Virus record (IMG/VR): IMGVR_UViG_3300033141_001695
Span: 1 to 60,000 of that record
Reading direction: 5' to 3' (one strand)
Length of the DNA: 60,000 bases
DNA from: a virus
Positions 53,716 to 60,000 of the stretch are shown piece by piece; position 1 is the stretch's first letter, and every line of letters starts with the position of its first letter. Under the pieces are notes generated by a model. It was not told the origin of the DNA, searched no databases, and saw only the letters and a program-made list of their open reading frames with translations. Both the position numbers and the translations under genes were made by a program.

Positions 53716-53913
53716 TTATTTTGCGGGCTCAACGGTTGTTCGTACCACATCAAGTCCCGGCATTACCGGGTGGCAAAAATTACACACCCACTTAATTTTC
53801 CCCGGACGGTTCAACCTCCAAAAATCTTTGCCTGAACATGTGTAACAGGGTTTTGGGATCATTGTGTCATGATTGTCAGCTTGAAGATTCGGAGTTTTAT
53901 TCTCTTTAGCCAT
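53716..53913 (-). CDS. Zinc-ribbon protein
   Basis: The 65-residue protein carries CYTC (in 'KPCYTCSGKDFWRLNRPGKI') and CNFC (KWVCNFCHPVMPG), an 18-20-residue spacing typical of a zinc ribbon that could bind DNA/RNA. GGAGG precedes the ATG. It is between DnaB and the SF2 helicase, so a replication accessory is possible. Confidence 0.74.
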   Translation of the reverse strand: MAKENKTPNLQADNHDTMIPKPCYTCSGKDFWRLNRPGKIKWVCNFCHPVMPGLDVVRTTVEPAK

Positions 53914-53916
53914 TTT

Positions 53917-55239
53917 TCATCCTCCCCTTTGCAAGTTAAAAAATCTTGTAGTTTCCTTCTGCCACATCAGCGACACCTTCCCTATCGGTCCCGTTCTCTG
54001 TTTGGCAATATCAATCTCCGCAATTCCCTTATTCGATGAATTTTCGTCTTTGTTGTAAACTTCATCTCGATAAATAAACATCACCATATCAGCATCCTGT
54101 TCCAAAGCACCAGAATCCCTCAAATCTGAAAGTATTGGACGTTTATTAGTCCGCATTTCAAGGGATCGATTAAGTTGCGACAAGGCAATAACCGGAACAT
54201 CCAATTCTTTTGCCATACCTTTCAGATTCCGGCTGATGGAGCTAACCTCCTCAACCCTGCCGTTCTTCGTATCGCCTCTCATCAATTGCACATAGTCAAT
54301 CAGGATGCAGTCAATTTGTTTCTGCTTTGACAGCCGCCTTACCCTTCTTCGCATTTCCAAATACGAAAGCCCTGCCGTATCGTCAATGTGAATCTGATAG
54401 TCTTGGCATCTATCCTGCGCTGCAATAATCCTGGCGAAATCCTCTTTTGAAAAATTACCGGACCTGAATTTGAACGAATTAACCCCTGACTCCATAGCAA
54501 TCATCCTATCCACAAGTTGATTTTTCGACATTTCCAAGGAAAAAACTGCACAAGATTTGCCACTCTCTGCCATATTCCAAGCAAAATTCAGCATGAGGGC
54601 CGTCTTGCCCATGCTCGGCCTTGCCGCCAAAAGAATCAAATCCGATTTCTGAAACCCGCAGGTCATGTTCTCGATTTCATAGTAACCACTCGGAACGCCG
54701 GTAAGCTGCCCCTTGCTTGCTGATAATTCCTCATATCGTTCAGCAGCGGTATCCATCAAGTCGTCAAAGCTCGAAAAACTGTCACTGCTATCACCATATT
54801 CTATTCCTACAATATCTTTCTGGGCTTGATCCAGGAACGTCTCGGCATTAACTCCAGGCTCGTAAGCCGTTTCTATAACCTTGTTCGCAATGGTTATGGT
54901 TTCACGAAGAGTCGCCTTGCCCTTAATTTTTTTCGCGCAAAATTCCATGGACGTTGCAGCTGGTACGGTATCCATGAGCTTCGCCAGATAGGTTGCTCCA
55001 CCGATGCTTTCAAGCTGTTCTGAATCTTTCAAGACTGATAAAAGTGCAGGTAGCTCGATTGGGATATTTTTTGAGACAAGAACTTGAAAGGCTTCAAAAA
55101 TTAGTCCGTGAGAAGTCCGGTAAAAATCCGAAGGCTTGAGCAGTTCCACGGCCTCCTGCGCGGATTCCGGGTAGAGTAGCATGGCCGACATGACTGATTC
55201 TTCCGTCTCGATGTCGTGCGGTAATATTCTACTTTCCAT
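53917..55239 (-). CDS. dnaB: Replicative DNA helicase DnaB
   Basis: The 440-residue protein has the DnaB N-terminal domain ('PHDIETEESVMSAMLLYPES', 'HGLIFEAFQVLV', 'GGATYLAKLMDTVPAA') and a RecA-like motor: 'LLAARPSMGKTALMLNFAWN' (Walker A ~206-213), 'CAVFSLEMSKNQLVDRMIAM', 'CILIDYVQLM', 'VIALSQLNRSLE' and 'DLRDSGALEQDADMVMFIYR'. It unwinds DNA at the fork. Start ATG overlaps the upstream gene by 11 bases. Confidence 0.96.
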   Translation of the reverse strand: MESRILPHDIETEESVMSAMLLYPESAQEAVELLKPSDFYRTSHGLIFEAFQVLVSKNIPIELPALLSVLKDSEQLESIGGATYLAKLMDTVPAATSMEFCAKKIKGKATLRETITIANKVIETAYEPGVNAETFLDQAQKDIVGIEYGDSSDSFSSFDDLMDTAAERYEELSASKGQLTGVPSGYYEIENMTCGFQKSDLILLAARPSMGKTALMLNFAWNMAESGKSCAVFSLEMSKNQLVDRMIAMESGVNSFKFRSGNFSKEDFARIIAAQDRCQDYQIHIDDTAGLSYLEMRRRVRRLSKQKQIDCILIDYVQLMRGDTKNGRVEEVSSISRNLKGMAKELDVPVIALSQLNRSLEMRTNKRPILSDLRDSGALEQDADMVMFIYRDEVYNKDENSSNKGIAEIDIAKQRTGPIGKVSLMWQKETTRFFNLQRGG

Positions 55240-55729
55240 CGGGGCTGCCTATTCGTTTTTGAGATTCATTGGCAAGCATAAGGTCGTTAAGCTTGTTACG
55301 GTCAAAAGAAAGGTATGCTGATTTGAACTCCTTTACCCACCATTGAATCTTGGCCTCAAGTAGAGACATGGCCCAATTCTGAAACGGCCATCGGTGTTTC
55401 ATCAGGTAGGCGGTTATCGGGTCGTCAAAAGCAGGTGACAGTTCACCCGGACTATATTTTCTGGATTCATCGACACACAAAATAGCCTGAATCTCTGCCG
55501 CATCATCAACTTTGCCTTTGATATGTTCAATGAAATCGGCATAGGTGGGCATATTGGTATATTTCCGGGTTCGGATAATCTGCTTTGCGGCCTGGGCGAT
55601 TTGATTAATGGTTACGCTGTCCTCTTGGAACATTTCCCACCAGAATTTGAGGGTTCGATCCGTAACCTTTGCCGAAAAATTATCAGCAACACAAAAAATG
55701 ATTTCACAAAATTTCTTTTTGTCTTTCAA
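55229..55729 (-). CDS. Putative helicase-loader-like replication protein
   Basis: The 166-residue protein has an N-terminal helical domain like phage helicase loader/inhibitor proteins ('TLKFWWEMFQEDSVTINQIA', 'QAAKQIIRTRKYTNMPTYAD') that load DnaB-type helicases. A Trp/Lys-rich helix end follows ('PFQNWAMSLLEAKIQWWVKE'). It is directly upstream of dnaB and overlaps it. No ATPase motif, so a G39P- rather than DnaC-type loader is suggested. Confidence 0.65.
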   Translation of the reverse strand: MKDKKKFCEIIFCVADNFSAKVTDRTLKFWWEMFQEDSVTINQIAQAAKQIIRTRKYTNMPTYADFIEHIKGKVDDAAEIQAILCVDESRKYSPGELSPAFDDPITAYLMKHRWPFQNWAMSLLEAKIQWWVKEFKSAYLSFDRNKLNDLMLANESQKRIGSPDGK

Positions 55730-56537
55730 GTTCTGACTCCTTTTCCAAAAAACTCATACATGCTTGAATATTATGATTGGTTCTGTGGTCGCCGGTTATT
55801 TGCTTAGGGTTTTTATTTTTAACCTCAAAAAAACCTTTCCATCCATTCGCAATGGTTTGATTTATTACCTCTCGATAATCATTGTCAAGCTTTATCAACT
55901 TTTCAAGCTCTGTCAGATTCTTTTTTTCAGCAAGAATTGAAAGAGGAACTTTTATCTCTTTTCTATGTTTTTTAAACTCTCCCCATAAAACCATATCAAG
56001 CCAAGATGGATAATCAATTTCAGATTCAGATTTTTTTGCTGGGGGTAAGGGGGGTATATACTGTTCCTGTTCCTGTTCCTGTTCCTGTTCCTGATTAGGC
56101 ATAGTCTTTCGGAAGCCTTCCGGTAAAGCTTTAGTAAAGGCTTTCGGAAGGCTTCCGGCAAATGATTTAACTTGCAGAATTAATTCGTTTTTTAATTCGC
56201 ACTCAGGAAGGTAGTCAAGAGAGGCTGTCCATGACTTTATGACATTTGGGGACTCTGGACGGTTGTATTTAAGAAAGTTGGGTAACCATACAAAACAAGC
56301 CTTTGGGTCATGCTTAACCATACCCTTAGAAGAGGCTTCCTGAAAGGCTTCCGCAAAGGCTTTCTCTTTCCATCCTAACTCAGAAGCAAGTCCCGGAACT
56401 GTCGCTCTCATTGCTCCGAGTGATGTCATATGAGGATGTGTCAGCAAAAAGAAAAAGGTTAATTTTCCGCTATCAGAAAGCTCTCTGAACTTTTGATCGT
56501 TCCATATTCTTGGGTCTATTTTTCTATATTTAGCCAT
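55704..56537 (-). CDS. Replication initiation-like protein with Gln-Glu repeat
   Basis: The 277-residue protein begins with a winged-helix-like region ('YRKIDPRIWNDQKFRELSDS', 'FFLLTHPHMTSLGAMRATVP', 'WLPNFLKYNRPESPNVIKSW'), common at the start of phage DnaT/DnaD-type initiators. A low-complexity 'NQEQEQEQEQEQ' linker follows, encoded by a hexanucleotide repeat. The end ('PSWLDMVLWGEFKKHRKEIK' and later) resembles the C-terminal part of phage replication proteins. Upstream of the loader-like gene and dnaB. Confidence 0.72.
   Translation of the reverse strand: MAKYRKIDPRIWNDQKFRELSDSGKLTFFFLLTHPHMTSLGAMRATVPGLASELGWKEKAFAEAFQEASSKGMVKHDPKACFVWLPNFLKYNRPESPNVIKSWTASLDYLPECELKNELILQVKSFAGSLPKAFTKALPEGFRKTMPNQEQEQEQEQEQYIPPLPPAKKSESEIDYPSWLDMVLWGEFKKHRKEIKVPLSILAEKKNLTELEKLIKLDNDYREVINQTIANGWKGFFEVKNKNPKQITGDHRTNHNIQACMSFLEKESELERQKEIL
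56061..56093. repeat. Hexanucleotide microsatellite (CTGTTC)5
   Basis: Five perfect CTGTTC units (plus strand) and a trailing CTG encode the Gln-Glu repeat in the initiator-like protein. Slippage changes length by whole codon pairs, so the frame stays intact. Confidence 0.9.
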
Positions 56538-56555
56538 TTACAAAAACGCTCCTCT

Positions 56556-57143
56556 TTAACCTTTTTTCCCATGCTCAAACCGTGCTTGACGCGCTGCAAT
56601 ATAGGCATCATGGATAAGTTCTGGATATTTAGTATAATTATACCAATCAAACTCAGCCTCACCAAGTTCCCCTGTACCACAATTTGGATGATTGAGAGTA
56701 CCAACAAAGCCCTCCCTTGTGGTTGTTTTGTGTAGGCCGTGGAAACATGGGTATTCTTTATGATCCTTTATCATTTCTTCAATATGGCAAGGCTCAAGCC
56801 AATGTTTTAAAAATTTATATTCGTACCAAGTGCAATTAAAATAAGGCTCTCCAATAAAAAGCAAAACAGGTTCTTTGGTTTTCAAGGCTAATAGTTTACA
56901 TTTTAATTGTTCTTTTTTGGTCGGCTTTGTCCCCTTAATCTCAACCCAACATTTATGATCAGGTAATCTAAAATCAGGCAAATATCTCAATCCATCACCC
57001 ATCTCAAAACCTTCCGGCTCATACTCATATCTGATACCCAAAGTTTTAAAAAAGACCGCCCATTTTGCCTCGAGTCGGCTCCGGTAAAGATGGCCTAAAA
57101 ACTCAGTCTCTATTGCTTTAATTGTCTTGACTTTTTCACTCAT
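56556..57143 (-). CDS. PD-(D/E)XK-like nuclease-type protein
   Basis: The 195-residue protein has 'FLGHLYRSRLEAKWAVFFKT', 'LGIRYEYEPEGF', 'LRYLPDFRLPDHKCWVEIKG', i.e. a Glu, then PD and (acid)-x-K (E-I-K) as in phage PD-(D/E)XK nucleases related to VRR/T7 endo I-like families. A role in recombination or host DNA breakdown is possible. AAAGGATTATA precedes ATG. Confidence 0.76.
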   Translation of the reverse strand: MSEKVKTIKAIETEFLGHLYRSRLEAKWAVFFKTLGIRYEYEPEGFEMGDGLRYLPDFRLPDHKCWVEIKGTKPTKKEQLKCKLLALKTKEPVLLFIGEPYFNCTWYEYKFLKHWLEPCHIEEMIKDHKEYPCFHGLHKTTTREGFVGTLNHPNCGTGELGEAEFDWYNYTKYPELIHDAYIAARQARFEHGKKG

Positions 57144-57188
57144 TTTCTGTATAATCCTTTCTAATTTTAATGATTTATCTTGCCTCCT

Positions 57189-57207
57189 GCCCGGTTCATC
57201 GCCGGGC
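57189..57207 (-). repeat. Leader hairpin GCCCGG-N7-CCGGGC, copy 1
   Basis: 6-bp stem, loop CGATGAA (minus strand). The leader after it ends in GAAAGGATTATA, then the ATG at 57143. Very like the leader of the ASCH-like gene. Confidence 0.7.
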
Positions 57208-57231
57208 TTTCCTTTTGCCCTAAAAAATAAT

Positions 57232-57381
57232 TCATCCTTTCTTTGACATCAAAGTTCTAACCATGTTTTCAACAAGATTTTGCATGGTAGTTTCATTAAT
57301 TGCTGAATAAGCTTTAAATTTTCGGTGAAGATCAACAGGTAACTTTATAATAATTTGCTTGCGTTTAACTTGTTCTTTCAT
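57232..57381 (-). CDS. Ribbon-helix-helix DNA-binding protein (49 aa)
   Basis: A short frame from ATG 57379-57381 (GAGGACAAAAAT upstream) to TGA 57232-57234. 'KRKQIIIKLPVDLHRKFKAY' is an RHH beta strand and first helix, and 'SAINETTMQNLVENMVRTLM' a second helix, as in Arc/CopG/ParD-type regulators. It probably dimerises and represses a promoter nearby; a good minus-strand promoter lies just upstream. Confidence 0.75.
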   Translation of the reverse strand: MKEQVKRKQIIIKLPVDLHRKFKAYSAINETTMQNLVENMVRTLMSKKG

Positions 57382-57420
57382 ATTTTTGTCCTCATTTAAA
57401 ATAAATTGAAGTTAATATAT

Positions 57421-57449
57421 TTTATATAAGTTTATATTTACAATGGCAA
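57421..57449 (-). promoter_or_regulatory. Leftward sigma70 promoter before the RHH gene
   Basis: On the minus strand TTGCCA (57444-57449), 17 bases, then TATAAA (57421-57426); five of six bases match consensus in each box. The transcript would start near 57414 and read the RHH gene at 57381. RHH proteins usually autoregulate, so this is a likely operator. Confidence 0.68.
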
Positions 57450-57500
57450 ACAAAAAAAGATTCATACACGCAACATCAGCCTCAGCTAAAAGCCCTTTTC

Positions 57501-57731
57501 TCAATAAGGACGTATTCCTAAAAATATTGACGTCCATTCATTTCCTCTGGATTTCGCCTCTGCAACTGCATTGTTAATCAACCATTGACAATGATATTTT
57601 TCGCTCTTTTGCTTCGGGAACGGTGTTGTTTCTCTGCCTGTATTGGTTTTGAACACATCACCGGGCTTAATGCCTCCTTGCCCATCTTTTATCCTGCCTG
57701 TTTCGTCGAGCAATCTAATTGTTTTTTTCAA
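57501..57731 (-). CDS. Hypothetical protein
   Basis: A 76-residue protein with start TTG 57729-57731 (GGGTGA upstream). It reads 'TIRLLDETGRIKDGQGGIKP', 'GDVFKTNTGRETTPFPKQK', 'QWLINNAVAEAKSRGNEWTS'. No family recognised. It comes right after a terminator, so it should have its own promoter (a TTGACA lies just before it). Confidence 0.62.
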   Translation of the reverse strand: MKKTIRLLDETGRIKDGQGGIKPGDVFKTNTGRETTPFPKQKSEKYHCQWLINNAVAEAKSRGNEWTSIFLGIRPY

Positions 57732-57750
57732 AATTCACCCAATGTCAAAC

Positions 57751-57783
57751 AAAAAAAGGGACACCCGCAAGCATCCCTTAAAT
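57751..57783 (-). terminator. Intrinsic terminator after the ASCH-like gene
   Basis: On the minus strand AAGGGA (57774-57779) pairs with TCCCTT (57756-57761) around TGCTTGCGGGTG, ending in seven U. It follows the ASCH-like gene by about 20 bases. Confidence 0.78.
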
Positions 57784-57801
57784 TAAATTTGTATTTCAGT
57801 T

Positions 57802-58383
57802 TTATATCACCTCAAACTTAACTACAAAAACCCACGGGTTACTATCCCAACATTTTTCTCCGGTATAAACAGAATCCCACAAACACATGAATAATTCCGT
57901 GGCCGTTAACGTTTCATCAACATCGGGAACATATCTAAGAAAATCAACCCCCTCTTTTTCAGCGTCTTCATCGGATATATTCTGCAACCGATCAATCCGA
58001 ATATCCGTAATCGTCAGCCAAATCCGAGCGTGTTTTTTTCGCATATGAATTGACGGTTTCCATCCGCCCCGCTTTGGATTTTCAACATCAGCCCAGTAAT
58101 ATACCCCATTGGGTGCTGTATCGAGCGGCGCCCAAGTTTCGCGAACCCACAATCTATCCCCGATCTGCCCGAATGGATTAGTATATTTGAAATGCAATGT
58201 ATCATCGTATCCAGTTTCAACGAAATCTCCATTGTTGTATTTTTTCGGGTTAACAGGTCGAGACTTAGCTATTCTTCGTGTTTGCGTTTTTTTTCCGGAA
58301 AGAATTGCTTTCACCATTTCACCGTTGAACAGTATTGGCTTTCCTGATATGCCTTGAGAACATTTGTTGATTATTTTGCTCAT
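57802..58383 (-). CDS. ASCH/PUA-like phage protein
   Basis: The 193-residue protein has 'KPILFNGEMVKAILSGKKTQ' 'TRRIA', 'GQIGDRLWVRETWAPL', 'WKPSIHMRKKHARIWLTITD' and 'RIDRLQNISDEDAEKEGVDF', a well-known phage pattern with an ASCH-like RNA-binding fold. Such proteins may modify or bind RNA. GAAAGGATTATA precedes ATG 58383. Confidence 0.8.
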   Translation of the reverse strand: MSKIINKCSQGISGKPILFNGEMVKAILSGKKTQTRRIAKSRPVNPKKYNNGDFVETGYDDTLHFKYTNPFGQIGDRLWVRETWAPLDTAPNGVYYWADVENPKRGGWKPSIHMRKKHARIWLTITDIRIDRLQNISDEDAEKEGVDFLRYVPDVDETLTATELFMCLWDSVYTGEKCWDSNPWVFVVKFEVI

Positions 58384-58426
58384 TCTACTATAATCCTTTC
58401 ACTTTGGGTTGCTGTTTCTTCACTCA

Positions 58427-58445
58427 GCCCGGTTCCTCACCGGGC
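58427..58445 (-). repeat. Leader hairpin GCCCGG-N7-CCGGGC, copy 2
   Basis: 6-bp stem, loop TGAGGAA (minus strand), with a following leader that ends GAAAGGATTATA before ATG 58383. Same layout as copy 1 at 57189. Confidence 0.7.
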
Positions 58446-58455
58446 TTTTTCATGG

Positions 58456-58722
58456 CTAAATCTCATTTTCAAATTTACTTTTGCATTTATCGCAAATCAT
58501 CTTGTTGTTTTTGTCAGTAGATACCAACCATACATTGCCTGATAATTTTTCCCATGGGATTTTACAGCAATTACATCTTGTTCTTTTGCGATGCAGATTT
58601 AATCTTTTGTTCGACTCGATCCATTTTTTCACTTTCATAAAAGGCCTTTTCGATATGGCTGTTATCCTTACCCTTGTAGTAACAATTTCATCCCAACCAT
58701 TTTCTTTTATTGTTGTTTTCAT
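58456..58722 (-). CDS. Zinc-ribbon protein
   Basis: The 88-residue protein has CNCC and CDKC about 27 residues apart ('TRCNCCKIPWEKLSGNVWLV', 'KMICDKCKSKFENEI'), a zinc ribbon, behind a basic N-terminal part. AGGAGGCGGATAA precedes the ATG. No specific function. Confidence 0.7.
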   Translation of the reverse strand: MKTTIKENGWDEIVTTRVRITAISKRPFMKVKKWIESNKRLNLHRKRTRCNCCKIPWEKLSGNVWLVSTDKNNKMICDKCKSKFENEI

Positions 58723-58733
58723 TTATCCGCCTC

Positions 58734-58952
58734 CTAAATCTCATTATATTTCCGAATAGCTGTGTTCAGGCAGGTATAATCCCAAGCACCTATACAGACT
58801 CGATCTTTCCAATGCTCAACGGCAAAACCCACAACGCCTTCATCCAAAACCAACGACAACTGCTTCATTTCTTTTCTTATGGTCCCATCTATAGCTATCG
58901 TGAATCCAAGTTTTTGTTTTTCGATTTCTTCCAGCGTTATTTTGTGTTTCAT
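58734..58952 (-). CDS. Hypothetical protein
   Basis: A 72-residue protein with 'TLEEIEKQKLGFTIAIDGTI' and a basic/aromatic end ('VEHWKDRVCIGAWDYTCLNT'). It overlaps the previous gene by ATGA; GAGG lies 3 bases away. No family recognised. Confidence 0.62.
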   Translation of the reverse strand: MKHKITLEEIEKQKLGFTIAIDGTIRKEMKQLSLVLDEGVVGFAVEHWKDRVCIGAWDYTCLNTAIRKYNEI

Positions 58953-59230
58953 AAATCCTCGGCCTCAGCTGTGGAAACCCAACCCTTCAGGTTTGGGAAG
59001 AAACAACGCTTTAGCACGTTGCTTTTTTTGGGCTTGACAGCTAACTTAACCAAATGTATATTTTTGTTAAAAGTAACCTGAATCCTGACATTGTCAGAGG
59101 ACAGGCTAAGGGTGCCGTAACTGCACCTGTTAGAGTAAAGCTGCTTACGTAGTTCCTCTACAAAGCCCACGTGCTTTAGCCTTGGGATAGTTACACATCC
59201 TCCCCAATCAAAATAGAAACAAACCACCAT
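58949..59230 (-). CDS. Hypothetical protein, start uncertain
   Basis: The frame encodes up to 93 residues from ATG 59230, inside the end of the DNA-binding gene. The strong GGGGAGG lies further in, at about 59198-59204, and is followed in this frame by TGT GTA ACT ATC, with no standard start. So either ATG 59230 is used without a good site or the reading is shifted. Product: 'HVGFVEELRKQLYSNRCSYG', 'IQVTFNKNIHLVKLAVKPKK'. Confidence 0.5.
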   Translation of the reverse strand: MVVCFYFDWGGCVTIPRLKHVGFVEELRKQLYSNRCSYGTLSLSSDNVRIQVTFNKNIHLVKLAVKPKKSNVLKRCFFPNLKGWVSTAEAEDL

Positions 59231-59850
59231 TTGTCGATTTTCTTGAAATCCAGTTCGTGCACGTTCTCAACGATATATACTTTGATATCCTTATCCTTGA
59301 TAAACCACATCGATCCACCCTGCTGCTCTGTCCGGTTGTCCTGGCGCTTCTTCGCCTTCAATCGGCCCTGCTTAATCGCTCTTGTGACAAAGTGGATATC
59401 TTCACCCAGGCACTCGGCCAGTTGAGTGGCGCTCATGCCTCCCAGGTTTGACGGAAGCCGCATCCGCTTGCGCTTCAAAACGATCCCATTAACCGTCCTG
59501 TGGAAGCCGTGCTGCTTCAATTTTCGCTGAATTACTTCCGGACAATGTTGAGCGTTATTTTTCAGTATCCATATTTCAGATTCCGACCAATCCGGTTCTT
59601 TCTGCTGCTTCTCGATCCAGCCTTTCCGGACCGCATACCGGGAGACTTTCCAGCGGGGCAAGCCGAGCCTTTTTGCCAGATTCCGGATTTCACCGCTGCA
59701 TTGAACTCGGTTTTGGTATGCTCGTTTGATTCGTTCGTGCATATCCGGCGTAATGACATATTTGGCTGGCTTTTTGCTTTTTACCGATCTACACGCATCA
59801 AACGGCAGACATGAATTATCACTCGTAAATGTGTTGACATTCCCCATCAT
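59191..59850 (-). CDS. Phage DNA-binding protein with several HTH segments
   Basis: The 219-residue protein has at least two HTH-like regions: 'EIRNLAKRLGLPRWKVSRYA' 'VRKGW', and 'MSATQLAECLGEDIHFVTRA' 'IKQGRLKAKKR' (MerR/excisionase-like). In between 'PDWSESEIWILKNNAQHCPE' resembles a SANT/Myb-like segment. It may regulate early transcription. AAGGAG precedes ATG 59850. Across the genome join it follows the small HTH-like gene ending at 20. Confidence 0.76.
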   Translation of the reverse strand: MMGNVNTFTSDNSCLPFDACRSVKSKKPAKYVITPDMHERIKRAYQNRVQCSGEIRNLAKRLGLPRWKVSRYAVRKGWIEKQQKEPDWSESEIWILKNNAQHCPEVIQRKLKQHGFHRTVNGIVLKRKRMRLPSNLGGMSATQLAECLGEDIHFVTRAIKQGRLKAKKRQDNRTEQQGGSMWFIKDKDIKVYIVENVHELDFKKIDKWWFVSILIGEDV

Positions 59851-59886
59851 TCTGTTATTCTCCTTCCATATTGACCTTCATTTAAC

Positions 59887-60000
59887 AAATCTTTGAGTTT
59901 TCCGGCTAAGCCCGGCTGCCCCGCAGTTCGGGCTTAGCTATTTTCCAGGGCACCACCTCAGGCATATAAACATCATACCCCAACAAAGCGGACATCCCCG
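59887..60000. repeat. Direct repeat of window ends, second copy
   Basis: Identical to 1-114. It includes the 3' end of the small HTH-like gene and the hairpin at 19-52. Confidence 0.93.

Noticed and set aside
1-60000. CRISPR array, tRNA and rRNA genes
   Set aside because: No spaced direct-repeat array and no cloverleaf with conserved T-loop noticed in reading; a tRNAscan run would settle it.

Overview
The window is an essentially complete genome of a short-tailed (podovirus-like) double-stranded DNA phage or prophage. The first 114 bases recur exactly as the last 114 (59887-60000). The sequence therefore closes on itself with a period of 59,886 bp: a circular, circularly permuted or directly repeated genome read slightly past one turn. 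Genes are tightly packed, often overlap at ATGA or TAATG, and mostly carry GGAG-type ribosome binding sites. No tRNA, rRNA, CRISPR or host housekeeping gene was seen. The host cannot be named from the sequence; the P22-like tail proteins and GH108-type endolysin fit a Gram-negative host.

Layout. (1) From 2996 leftward through the join at position 1 and on to 45068 runs one long minus-strand early region. It holds a small XRE regulator, a ParB-MT-A70 fusion and a second MT-A70 adenine methyltransferase, then a DNA-binding protein, many small zinc-ribbon and unknown proteins, an ASCH-like protein, a ribbon-helix-helix protein and a PD-(D/E)XK-like protein. The replication set follows (initiator-like, putative loader, DnaB, SF2 helicase), then a C5-methyltransferase-like protein, an AntA-Rha-T5orf172 antirepressor under a C4-like structured leader RNA, SSB, RuvC-like resolvase, a Lar-like zinc protein, dCMP deaminase, an HNH endonuclease and a Rha protein. 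(2) From 3056 rightward runs a plus-strand module with a RecE-like exonuclease and a Sak4-like ATPase, ending in a truncated tyrosine integrase. (3) From 43350 leftward to 8214 runs the late region: GH108 endolysin, 3TM holin-like protein, terminase small subunit, terminase large subunit interrupted by an intein, portal, scaffold, N4-gp56-type capsid, P22 gp4/gp10-like tail proteins, a BNR-propeller protein, a 2,583-residue transglycosylase/polyvalent ejection protein and tail-tip proteins. It ends in a diversity-generating retroelement (DGR) target gene with variable region, hairpin and avd. (4) A short plus-strand operon of small genes (43588-45011) diverges from the late promoter.

Most notable points. 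The DGR has target, hairpin and avd, but no reverse transcriptase or template repeat is present, and avd runs directly into the cut-off integrase, as if one deletion removed everything between. The gp10-like tail protein appears split, its two halves about 4.3 kb apart. Three free-standing HNH genes and one LAGLIDADG intein load the genome with homing elements. GC-rich hairpins recur in intergenic positions, including three near-identical copies with a GCAA tetraloop. The leader of the antirepressor folds as a Y-shaped RNA that ends in a U-run at the ribosome binding site. Several genes under 60 codons were added by direct reading.
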